9,659 bases of DNA, from assembly GCA_031264475.1 (NCBI GenBank), contig JAISEA010000063.1:1-9659 (forward strand). Direction: 5' to 3'. A program made the translations under genes and the position numbers. The notes beneath the pieces were generated by a model. The model saw only the letters and a program-made list of their open reading frames with translations, was not told the origin of the DNA and searched no databases. Shown piece by piece: positions 1-6,182 of this stretch (position 1 is the first letter of the stretch; each line of letters opens with the position of its first letter). The stretch is from Treponema sp. (lineage in GTDB: Bacteria; Spirochaetota; Spirochaetia; Treponematales; Breznakiellaceae).

Positions 1-9
1 GTCTTGGAA

Positions 10-177
10 GACTCTCTGCGGGTCTTGGGATACATCCTACGAGTCTTGGGAGACTCCCTGCGAGTCTTGGGGGACTCCCTAGAAGTCTTGGAACACATTC
101 TAGAAGTCCTAGAACACATTCTAGAAGTCCTAGAATACATTCTAGCAATTATGAAATACGTTCTGGGAATGGGGAGA
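10..177. repeat. 21-bp minisatellite, about 8 units
   Basis: About eight units of 21 bp run from 10 to 177, and the last is degraded. Each unit has a 'gtcttgg' or 'gtcctag' part followed by a small palindrome. The palindrome sequence changes between units but pairing is often kept: GGAT-ac-ATCC in unit 2, GGGAG-a-CTCCC in unit 3, TAGAA-caca-TTCTA in unit 6 and CTAGAAT-ac-ATTCTAG in unit 7. Because 21 is divisible by 3, the array reads open as a leucine-rich 7-residue repeat to a stop near 240. That frame has no visible start signal and reaches the window edge, so I treat the stretch as non-coding DNA. It could be the 3' end of a repeat-containing gene. Confidence 0.85.
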
Positions 178-207
178 GGGCAAGGGGAGCAAGGGCCCTT
201 AGGCGAG

Positions 208-332
208 TTGGGGGGTGGCGGAAGACCGCCCCTCTTTTAAACCCGCTGTGCGGGGGCGGGCTGGAGACAGGGGGGCGCACCACAGGGGCTTCTGTTTGCC
301 AATCACGTTTAGGGAAAGACGCGCCCCCCTCC
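208..332 (+). repeat. Dispersed element E, copy 1
   Basis: About 125 bp beginning 'ttggggggtggcggaagacc' and ending 'gggaaagacgcgcccccc'. It recurs at 5905-6024 in the same orientation and, more diverged, at 4391-4490 inverted. It contains a GGCGG-aaga-CCGCC hairpin and a CCCGC-tgt-GCGGG hairpin. No ORF or transposase is linked to it, so it resembles a non-autonomous intergenic repeat. Its function is unknown. Confidence 0.8.
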
Positions 333-343
333 TGAAAGTGGTT

Positions 344-420
344 AGTGAACAGTGAACAGTTAGTAGGTAGTAGGTAGCAGTGAGTAATGAGCAGTTAGCA
401 GTGAGCAGTTAGTAATGAGT
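344..420 (+). repeat. Degenerate 7-bp tandem array
   Basis: Eleven consecutive heptamers fit ARKKARY without a gap (AGTGAAC, AGTGAAC, AGTTAGT, AGGTAGT, AGGTAGC, AGTGAGT, AATGAGC, AGTTAGC, AGTGAGC, AGTTAGT, AATGAGT). The array lies between element E copy 1 and the R block. The same heptamers occur on the other side of the helicase gene at 4288-4308, and inverted at 4356-4383. No gene is visible here. Confidence 0.85.
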
Positions 421-427
421 AGGATGT

Positions 428-801
428 CATTCGTACAATACCCCGCGTGAAGTATTTAGACAGGCTTTGCCTACCTTACGGCGGCGCTGGACATGGTGTC
501 GGACAACGCGGAGGAACCCCGCTTGGTTATAAGCGCATCCTTCGGGTGTTAAAGCGACTTGCCCCGCAACGCCCGCCTCCCCCTTAACATTGAGTAGGCT
601 ACGCTTGCGAGCAAGCGTAGCAGAAGGGTGCGGACAACGAATAGGAACCCCTGCTTGCAAGCGTGGTTCCGTCAAGACGGAGACAGCGGCGCCCCCTTTC
701 GTACAACAACCATTGTGAAGTTGTCCAACACCCGAAGGGTGCGTAACCGTCCTGTCGGGGTCAGCGGTGATCCCTTTCAAACAACACCCATTGTGAAGTC
801 G
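428..801 (-). repeat. R-type hairpin repeat block (left of helicase gene)
   Basis: This 374-bp spacer has no convincing gene. Read on the minus strand it starts directly after the helicase stop codon with 'acgacttcacaatgggtg'. It then runs through hairpin modules: CACCC-ttc-GGGTG (729-741), CCGTC-aa-GACGG (669-680), GGAACC/GGTTCC (644-670) and a near-perfect palindrome at 598-621 with 11-12 bp arms around a GA centre. Motifs such as 'ttgttgtacgaaaggggg' and the 'ctacgcttgc/gcaagcg' palindrome recur at 4004-4280, and partly at 5636-5775 and 6025-6132. At least two diverged units appear to be concatenated. Confidence 0.75.
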
Positions 802-3800
802 TTAAAACAGTTCTAACTGAAGATTTGGGGTTTTTTTCGGGCGTTGGGCGCGGGCGGGCGCCAGAGGCGCAAGCTCGGAGAGTTTAGCCAAGAAACGACT
901 CGGCGGATTCTCGAACATCCGACCACCAAATAGACGTTGCTTCGCCCATGAGAGATACAACCCACTCTTCGCCCGCGTCATCGCAACATAGAAAAGACGC
1001 TTCTCCTCCTCAATGCGTTCTGCAAGACCAGCCGCCTCCTTCTTCTCGTATAACGTGAAAGGCAAGAACCCCTCCTCAAGAGCAGGCAGGAATACATGGG
1101 CGAATTCAAGCCCCTTAGACGCATGAATCGTCATAACACGGACCCCGTGGGACTGCACAAAGACATCATCCTCGCCGCGACTCACGGCAAGCGCATCCAA
1201 GAACGCGCCCACACCGCTATAAAAAGACGCAGTCTCAATGAGCCGCTCCACAAACCGCGGCTTATCCCCATTCCCAAAACGCAGTTCCGCCGTCCGCCTG
1301 ACCACCCCCGCAGGAGCAGGTCCTTCAGCGCCCCCCTTCGCGATCAATTCCCGCAGATCGGAAAGCAAGGACGCGGGTTCATCCTCCTCCCACCACGCCT
1401 TTTCACCCACAAGCCTATAAGGCACGCCGTGATCCGACAAAGCCTTAGCAAAAGGCGCAACAAGCCCCGAAAAACGGAGCAGGATAGCAACATCGTCAAG
1501 CCCCACGCCAGAAGCATCGCCGGTCGCGACACCACTGTCCATAGCGAAGAACGACGCGCCGCCCAGAAGCATAGAAACGCGCCGAGCTACGCCCTCCGCC
1601 TCCGACTTATCCGTGGGAAATTCCTCCCTATACAAAAACGACGGCGCGGACAAATCAGCGCTCTGCAAGTCCGTATCCACGATAACGCGAGCCGCCGCAA
1701 TGATAGGCGCGGCACACCTGAAACTCCGCGTCAGACTGAAACGCCCCGCGTTAGGAAAATCAACCAAGAACCGATCCATAAAACGCTTATCCGAACCTCG
1801 GAACCCATATATCGCCTGATTCGGGTCCCCCACCGCCCAAAGCGTTTGCCCCGCCTGTTCACCCGCAAACAAAAGGCGGAGTAGGGCGTATTGGGCGAAA
1901 TTAACGTCCTGATACTCGTCAACAAGGATAAACCTATAGCGCCTCTGACACACGGTGCGTATTTCAGGCTCTTTCGCCAAGAGCCGCGCCGCCTCCGCTA
2001 TTAAATCATCAAAATCAAACGCCAAAGGCGCCCGCGCATACAGTTTCTCTTGATAAGAACGATAAAGCGCCTCCTTTTCCTCATTGATTTGCGGCAATCC
2101 CAGACTCTCGGCAAGCGCAATAAGCCCTGCATCACCCAAAGCAGGTACGCCCTCATTCGGCAACAACAAGAAACGCTTGCGCCTCTCAATGTAATCCCCC
2201 AAACCATGAGACCGTACTCTGCGCCCCACGCATATCTCCTTGAGCAACGCCTCCTTTTCAGGCTCGGTAAGAATGGAAAAGCCGCGAGTTTCGTCCGACA
2301 AGAACTCACGGAGAAGCGCGGCGCAGAACGAGTGGAAGGTAGCCGCCGTTATCCTCGCGGAAGTGGCATTATTCGTTCTCTCCCGTAACTCCTGCGCCGC
2401 CTTGACCGTAAACGTGATCGCCAGAACCGCCGCAGGGTCAGCCCCGTTCTCCAAGAGCCGAGCAATACGGGCGCTCAACGCGGAAGTCTTACCCGCCCCA
2501 GGTCCCGCAACAATAAGCGCAGTCTCGCCCTCATAGCTTATCCATTCCGGCGGCTGGCGAGAGACAAGGGTTGGTAGGGGAGATTCCACGTTCCCCGCGA
2601 GAGCTTCTTGGATAACCACTGCGCCGCGTGCCTTAGTTTCACCCACGACTCTGGGAGCAAACGCCTTAATCACGCCGTATTCGCCGTCAAAACCGGCTTG
2701 GACGAAAACCTGCCCCGTACGCATACGAGAAACAGCGGAAGCAAGCCGCGCGCCGTCTATACCCGGCGCACGCATCTTCTCAATATCCGCGAGCGGCGCG
2801 TCTATCAGCAGAGACAGCTCGCTCCCCGCGCCGGCGATCAGCGCGTTATAAGCCGCATCAACCCTCTTCGAGCCAGAACCAACGTTGAGTAACTCACCGA
2901 CAAGTTCCCGTAAGGGAATGAGCGACACATAAGGACGGCGGTTCGAGCCCCTGTAATCCGCTGGACAGGACGCCCACTCGTCAACAGGGTTATCCGCAAG
3001 CTCCATTACCCGCCCCATAACGCCCTTTGTCAAAGCCTTGCCGCATACGGGGCAGACACCGCTTGCTATTTGGCTCACCCCGCACTTTCTATGCCCATCA
3101 TAGTGGTACTTTCCCTCCTGTGGATAAAACTCAACGGTGGACATGATGTCCGCCGCGTTAGGGGCGCCATGCTCTCGCTTTCTAAACAAAGCGTCAGTCA
3201 AAGACGAAAAAGAAGGTTCCATTTCAAAGACAGTCGCCTCGCGTCCTAACTTTTCAGGCGAATGAGCATCCGAATTGGAGATGATAGAGAAGCGATCCAG
3301 AGCGGAAAGCGCCCAATTCATCGGCGGATTGGACGAAAGCCCTGTTTCAACCGCCGGAATGAGCGGGGTAAGGTCCCCGTAACATTCCTCGATACTGTTG
3401 AACCCAGACTTGCCCCCAAGCGCGGAAAACCACGGGGTCCATATATGCGCGGGAATGAGCAGGGAGCGCTCGTCAGCTTCCAAAAGCAAGGCGAACAAGG
3501 TGCGAGAGTCCATGCCGAGAATGGGACGACCGTCCGAGCGAATGTTGCCGCCCGCGCCCTCTATCCGCGCTTGAAAGCGAGCCGCGGCTTCAAGAGTCGG
3601 AAGCACCACGACATGGTGGACTTTCCTCGTTTGGTCTCCCTTCTTGTAGATTGTGCTGATTTCACCGGTCAGCGCGAAATAGGGCGGCTTTCTGGTGGAA
3701 CGGGGGATTTCCATGTTTGCGAGGTTTTTGTCAAACGCCTCGCGGAAGTCTTTCTTGAGGGTGAAGAAGCCGTCTTCTAGGGGTTCTAGTTGTTCGCGTA

Positions 3801-3954
3801 GTTCCGCAAGCCATGCTGGGTGGGTACAGTCCCCGCTCCCAATGAGGTCTATGCCTTTAATCCGCGCCCATCTATCAAGGGACGCGGCGGTCAGTTTCTT
3901 GCTAGTCGCTCTTGAAAACCGCGAATGTATGTGGAGGTCTGCTATAATTTTCAT
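802..3954 (-). CDS. EndoQ-like PHP nuclease fused to UvrD/PcrA-type DNA helicase
   Basis: A 1050-residue protein from the ATG at 3954. A GTG 13 codons upstream would sit on the promoter -35, so I reject it. Residues 1-430 match the EndoQ/PHP layout: DLHIHS (H8, H10), GSGDCTHP (39-46), TGEIS (96-100), KVHH (111-114), PAHIWTPWF (168-176), NSDAHSP (227-233), a zinc knuckle (H288, C291, C301, C304) and a closing GFDGEYG (421-427). EndoQ enzymes cut 5' of deaminated bases and abasic sites. Residues about 463-1030 are a complete superfamily 1A helicase: Walker A GPGAGKT (484-490), TFHSFC (539-544), DEYQD (679-683), GDPNQAIYGFRG (709-720), TRSFR (742-746), TIHASKGLEF (942-951) and the motif VI region FYVAMTRAK (988-996). 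The C-terminus ends in QLELF (1046-1050), which fits the bacterial beta-clamp-binding consensus. A repair role coupling lesion incision to unwinding is inferred. The gene stands alone, bracketed by repeats. Confidence 0.93.
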   Translation of the reverse strand: MKIIADLHIHSRFSRATSKKLTAASLDRWARIKGIDLIGSGDCTHPAWLAELREQLEPLEDGFFTLKKDFREAFDKNLANMEIPRSTRKPPYFALTGEISTIYKKGDQTRKVHHVVVLPTLEAAARFQARIEGAGGNIRSDGRPILGMDSRTLFALLLEADERSLLIPAHIWTPWFSALGGKSGFNSIEECYGDLTPLIPAVETGLSSNPPMNWALSALDRFSIISNSDAHSPEKLGREATVFEMEPSFSSLTDALFRKREHGAPNAADIMSTVEFYPQEGKYHYDGHRKCGVSQIASGVCPVCGKALTKGVMGRVMELADNPVDEWASCPADYRGSNRRPYVSLIPLRELVGELLNVGSGSKRVDAAYNALIAGAGSELSLLIDAPLADIEKMRAPGIDGARLASAVSRMRTGQVFVQAGFDGEYGVIKAFAPRVVGETKARGAVVIQEALAGNVESPLPTLVSRQPPEWISYEGETALIVAGPGAGKTSALSARIARLLENGADPAAVLAITFTVKAAQELRERTNNATSARITAATFHSFCAALLREFLSDETRGFSILTEPEKEALLKEICVGRRVRSHGLGDYIERRKRFLLLPNEGVPALGDAGLIALAESLGLPQINEEKEALYRSYQEKLYARAPLAFDFDDLIAEAARLLAKEPEIRTVCQRRYRFILVDEYQDVNFAQYALLRLLFAGEQAGQTLWAVGDPNQAIYGFRGSDKRFMDRFLVDFPNAGRFSLTRSFRCAAPIIAAARVIVDTDLQSADLSAPSFLYREEFPTDKSEAEGVARRVSMLLGGASFFAMDSGVATGDASGVGLDDVAILLRFSGLVAPFAKALSDHGVPYRLVGEKAWWEEDEPASLLSDLRELIAKGGAEGPAPAGVVRRTAELRFGNGDKPRFVERLIETASFYSGVGAFLDALAVSRGEDDVFVQSHGVRVMTIHASKGLEFAHVFLPALEEGFLPFTLYEKKEAAGLAERIEEEKRLFYVAMTRAKSGLYLSWAKQRLFGGRMFENPPSRFLAKLSELAPLAPARAQRPKKTPNLQLELF

Positions 3955-3960
3955 GGTAGT

Positions 3961-3990
3961 ATTATCGTATAGAACAAAGACAAGCGTCAA
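3961..3990 (-). promoter_or_regulatory. Sigma-70-type promoter of the EndoQ-helicase gene
   Basis: On the minus strand there is TTGACG (3985-3990), an 18-bp spacer and GATAAT (3961-3966). Only six bases separate the -10 box from the ATG at 3954. Transcription would therefore start at or next to the A of the start codon, and no Shine-Dalgarno sequence precedes it. This suggests a leaderless or nearly leaderless mRNA. A CAGGC-ata-GCCTG hairpin (4004-4016) lies just upstream of the -35. Confidence 0.6.
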
Positions 3991-4003
3991 CACACCCTTC
4001 GGG

Positions 4004-4280
4004 CAGGCATAGCCTGTTAGACGACTTCACATGGGTTGTTGTACGAAAGGGGGACCCGCTGTCCCCGTCTTGACGGCTACGCTTGCTCGCAAGCGGAGCC
4101 TACTCGTTGTTTGAAGAACACCCGAAGGGTGTTTCAATACTTCACAAAGGGCGTTATAAGAAAGGGGGCGCCGCTTCCACTGACTTGACGGTTACGCTTG
4201 CTCGCAAGCGGAACCTCCGCATTGTCCGAAAGGCACACGCGAAGTGTCAGTGGAGCCTACTCGTTGTTAGGAGGAATAAC
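4004..4280 (+). repeat. R-type hairpin repeat block (right of helicase gene)
   Basis: Reading away from the helicase promoter, this block begins with a CAGGC-ata-GCCTG hairpin and 'gttagacgacttcacatggg'. It continues with 'ttgttgtacgaaaggggg', GGGGAC-ccgct-GTCCCC (4050-4066), and a 26-bp imperfect palindrome around 'gcttgctcgcaagc' (4075-4100). Next comes a perfect AACACCC-gaa-GGGTGTT hairpin (4117-4133), then a second unit with its own 26-bp palindrome (4190-4215). It is the inverted counterpart of the block at 428-801. No gene was seen in it. Confidence 0.75.
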
Positions 4281-4287
4281 AAATAAC

Positions 4288-4383
4288 AATGAGCAGGTAG
4301 CAGGAGACCCACGCTTCGATACCTCTTTCTGCTCTTAGCTCGCTCATCTTTCTTTGCTCACTACTCACTATTCACTACTCACT
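4288..4383. repeat. Heptamer repeats in both orientations
   Basis: AATGAGC AGGTAGC (4288-4301) matches the plus-orientation heptamers at 344-420. GCTCACT ACTCACT ATTCACT ACTCACT (4356-4383) are the same heptamers inverted. They lie between R block 4004-4280 and the inverted E copy at 4391-4490, mirroring the order on the left of the helicase gene. Confidence 0.7.
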
Positions 4384-4390
4384 TTTAAGA

Positions 4391-4490
4391 GGCGGGCGCG
4401 TCTTTCCCTAAACAGAGGTCGGCAAACCGTTGCCTATGTGGTGCGCCCCCTCGCTTCGGTTCCCCTTGCGCGGTCTTCCGCTACCCCCCA
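4391..4490 (-). repeat. Dispersed element E, copy 3 (inverted, diverged)
   Basis: The reverse complement begins like the other copies ('tggggggtagcggaagaccg') and ends with 'tttagggaaagacgcgccc'. The GCGG-aaga-CCGC hairpin is kept, while the middle has diverged and 'gcgcaccaca' is shared with copy 1. It is followed by a short R-like fragment (about 4512-4532, 'gacgacttcgcaagttcc') leading into the 63-bp array. Confidence 0.7.
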
Positions 4491-4532
4491 CACTTGCACC
4501 CTTCAGGTGCTTGACGACTTCGCAAGTTCCCT

Positions 4533-4784
4533 GACGCACAACCGCAAAGGACGCGGGTTAAGGGCGATGTCTGGCACCGGTGCGGATAGTCCGCAGACGC
4601 GCCCCCGCAAGGAACGCGGGGGAAGGGCGGTATATGGCATGGGCGCGGATAGTCCGCAGACGCGCAACCGCAAGGGACGCGGGTTAAAGGCGGTGTGGGC
4701 ATCGGGCGCGGATAGTCTGCAGACGCGCAACCGCAAGGGACGCGGGTTAAGGGCGGTGTGAGTATCAGGCGTGGATGGTTCCCT
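4533..4784 (+). repeat. 63-bp tandem repeat, four units
   Basis: Units start at 4533, 4596, 4659 and 4722, exactly 63 bp apart, and a decayed fifth unit begins at 4785. Each unit carries two stem-loops. One pairs an 'aaccgc'-type arm with 'gcgggtt'; the other is GCGGA-tag-TCCGC. In unit 2 the first stem has changed on both sides to CCCCCGC/GCGGGGG, a set of compensatory changes. In the GCGGA hairpin at the end of unit 3 one pair becomes a G-T wobble (TCTGC). Since 63 is divisible by 3, long frames stay open on both strands, but neither has a start signal. I call it non-coding. Confidence 0.9.
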
Positions 4785-4823
4785 GACAAACCGTGGTTGC
4801 GTAACTTTTCCCACGCGCCGCTG

Positions 4824-4840
4824 TTTCATAATTTATGAAA
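4824..4840. promoter_or_regulatory. Inverted repeat over the start codon of the secreted-protein gene
   Basis: TTTCATA-att-TATGAAA is a perfect 7-bp inverted repeat whose right arm contains the ATG at 4835. It could be an operator or an RNA hairpin hiding the start codon. No clear Shine-Dalgarno sequence and no good -35/-10 pair precede the gene. Chance is possible because the sequence is A/T-rich. Confidence 0.35.
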
Positions 4841-5620
4841 TTATCTATTTGTATCGCCGTTGCGGTTGTAGTAACCGCCCCCGTCTTTTCAGATTCTCTC
4901 GAAGAATTAGTCGGAAAAGAGCAAGCCGCTATCTTACGCGGCGGTTCTTCCATAACCAGAGTGGTACAAGACGCGGCTAAACCCGAATTGCTACCGAAAA
5001 ACGCCACCGTGAAAACATGGACAGACGACGTTATCTACACCTTAGCCCCAACTATCCTGACGGAAAGCCTCAACTTCTACCAGAAGAAGAACACGTCTGA
5101 CACCAGATGGACAGACGCGGAGAAGCTCGCGCTTCTAAACGAGACGCTTAACTTGAACTCCCTTTCAGGGCTGGAGTATTACTCGGAAAGTCGTAAAGCA
5201 ACGCGGATATTCTATGAGACATCCCAGGTGATCGACGATCCTGTGTCTAAAAATCCCAAAGCTTCCCCGCGATACGAGACGCCGCCAGCAACCGTAACCC
5301 TCTACGCACGGCAGAAGGACTTGACCTTCGGGGACAACATCTACCAATACGACTATTACGTCTATGACAACGCACTCATATTCATCCAACAGAATCTGAC
5401 AGTGCTTTCCGTGAGCATCATCCCGGCTATCGGGAAAAGCAACCTGCGATCAGTCGTGGCGGTTCTGGACGCGGAAGATTGCCTCCTCGTATATGCGGCT
5501 TCCTTTGCCAAGACCGTCTCCATACCGGGGATGAAGGGACGTATCGGTCAGTCATTTTCCAGCCGCGCTAACGCCGTACTCAATTGGTTCATCCAGCAAG
5601 CGGATAAGACGTTCCAATGA
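4835..5620 (+). CDS. Secreted protein of unknown function
   Basis: A 261-residue protein. Residues 1-19 form a signal peptide: MKLSICIAV, a hydrophobic core of A and V residues, and a likely signal peptidase I cut after VFS. The cysteine at position 6 is too early and has no lipobox, so it is probably not a lipoprotein. The mature part is alpha/beta with many aromatic residues, for example YQYDYYVYDNALIF near 170. It has no repeat, transmembrane helix or catalytic motif I recognise. It resembles secreted hypothetical proteins of treponemes (possibly the DUF6675 family, recalled but not checked). The ATG at 4835 is chosen because an in-frame stop lies two codons upstream. The 63-bp repeat array precedes the gene and an R-type repeat begins about 15 bp after its stop, so it appears to be a single-gene unit. 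No terminator was found. Confidence 0.8.
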   Translation: MKLSICIAVAVVVTAPVFSDSLEELVGKEQAAILRGGSSITRVVQDAAKPELLPKNATVKTWTDDVIYTLAPTILTESLNFYQKKNTSDTRWTDAEKLALLNETLNLNSLSGLEYYSESRKATRIFYETSQVIDDPVSKNPKASPRYETPPATVTLYARQKDLTFGDNIYQYDYYVYDNALIFIQQNLTVLSVSIIPAIGKSNLRSVVAVLDAEDCLLVYAASFAKTVSIPGMKGRIGQSFSSRANAVLNWFIQQADKTFQ

Positions 5621-5635
5621 TTCTTAAAAGACAGA

Positions 5636-5775
5636 CACAGCCTGTTGGATAACTTCTCAACGGGCGTTGTCCGAAAGAGGTCGCCACTGACCCCGACAGG
5701 TACGTCTGTTAGACAGCTTCATACGGGGCGTTGTCCGAAAAGGTGAGCCTCTGACACCGACAGGCACAGTGCGGG
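5636..5775 (+). repeat. R-type repeat, two tandem partial units
   Basis: Two diverged units begin 'cctgttggataacttctc' and 'gtctgttagacagcttcata'. Each continues with 'cgttgtccgaaa' (about 5665 and 5731) and ends 'ccgacaggyac'. They match the first part of the R blocks beside the helicase gene and read away from the secreted-protein gene. From 5776 to 5904 I see no gene or clear structure, apart from short purine-rich sequence. Confidence 0.65.
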
Positions 5776-5904
5776 AGGATTTACCGCGAAGGCGCATAGG
5801 CAAGATGAAGAAAGGAAAGAAAGGCTAACTAGTTGTATTTTGGAGGACGGACTCACACTGCGTGCGTTTAAAAGCGTCTTGTCTTGCCCCACCATGCGGG
5901 TTGG

Positions 5905-6024
5905 TTGGGGGGTGGCGGAAGACCGCCCCTTTTAAACCCGCCACACGGGGGCGGGCTGGAGACAGAGGGGCGCGACAGGAAGGCGACTGTGTGCCGAAAT
6001 GTTTGGGAAATAGCGCCCCCTCCC
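5905..6024 (+). repeat. Dispersed element E, copy 2
   Basis: About 120 bp, closely similar to 208-332 in its first 70 bases ('ttggggggtggcggaagacc' and 'gggggcgggctggagacag'), with the same 'tttgggaaa...gcgccccc' end. The GGCGG-aaga-CCGCC hairpin is intact. The second hairpin is rebuilt as CCCGCC/GGCGGG. Confidence 0.8.
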
Positions 6025-6132
6025 TCTAACATTGAATAGTCTCCACTTACTTGCAAGCGTAGTCGTCAGGTTGAGAATAGCAGGATTAACAAACAAAGCC
6101 TATTAAGAAGTCGTTAAACAGGCTCCGCCTGT
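6025..6132 (-). repeat. R-type repeat ending at a promoter
   Basis: Read on the minus strand, it starts with an ACAGGC/GCCTGT hairpin (6118-6132) and 'tttaacgacttc', and later has 'ctacgcttgcaag' and 'actattcaatgttagaggg'. These match the R block left of the helicase gene. Its outer end stops one base before the -35 of the promoter at 6134, and it reads away from the gene at 6183. Confidence 0.6.
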
Positions 6133-6133
6133 G

Positions 6134-6162
6134 TTGACAAAGTATGTTATAGATAGTATACT
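6134..6162 (+). promoter_or_regulatory. Near-perfect sigma-70 promoter
   Basis: TTGACA (6134-6139), a 17-bp spacer and TATACT (6157-6162). The predicted start is near 6169, followed by GGAG (6172-6175) seven bases before the ATG at 6183. Its spacer sequence resembles that of the promoter at 9322. Confidence 0.75.
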
Positions 6163-6182
6163 TTCATAAATGGAGATTCATA

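Noticed and set aside
4..240. Open frame of about 78 codons over the 21-bp repeats
   Set aside because: It has no start signal, its composition is set by the repeat, and it runs into element E. It remains possible only as the end of a gene extending left of the window.
427..816. Open frames on both strands in the spacer left of the helicase gene
   Set aside because: They consist of R-repeat modules that recur at other intergenic sites and have no ribosome sites.
1096..1884. 262-codon plus-strand open frame inside the helicase gene
   Set aside because: It is antisense to conserved helicase motifs; the arginine/proline-rich translation is typical of a shadow of a G+C-rich gene.
4354..4829. 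Open frames on both strands across the E element and 63-bp repeats
   Set aside because: A 63-bp period keeps all frames open, no start signals exist, and changes favour base-pairing over peptide conservation.
428..6132. R repeats as integron attC sites (GTTAGAC and GTTAAAC resemble the GTTRRRY core)
   Set aside because: Matching RYYYAAC partners at the other end of each repeat are missing, orientation relative to genes is inconsistent, and no integrase is present in the window.
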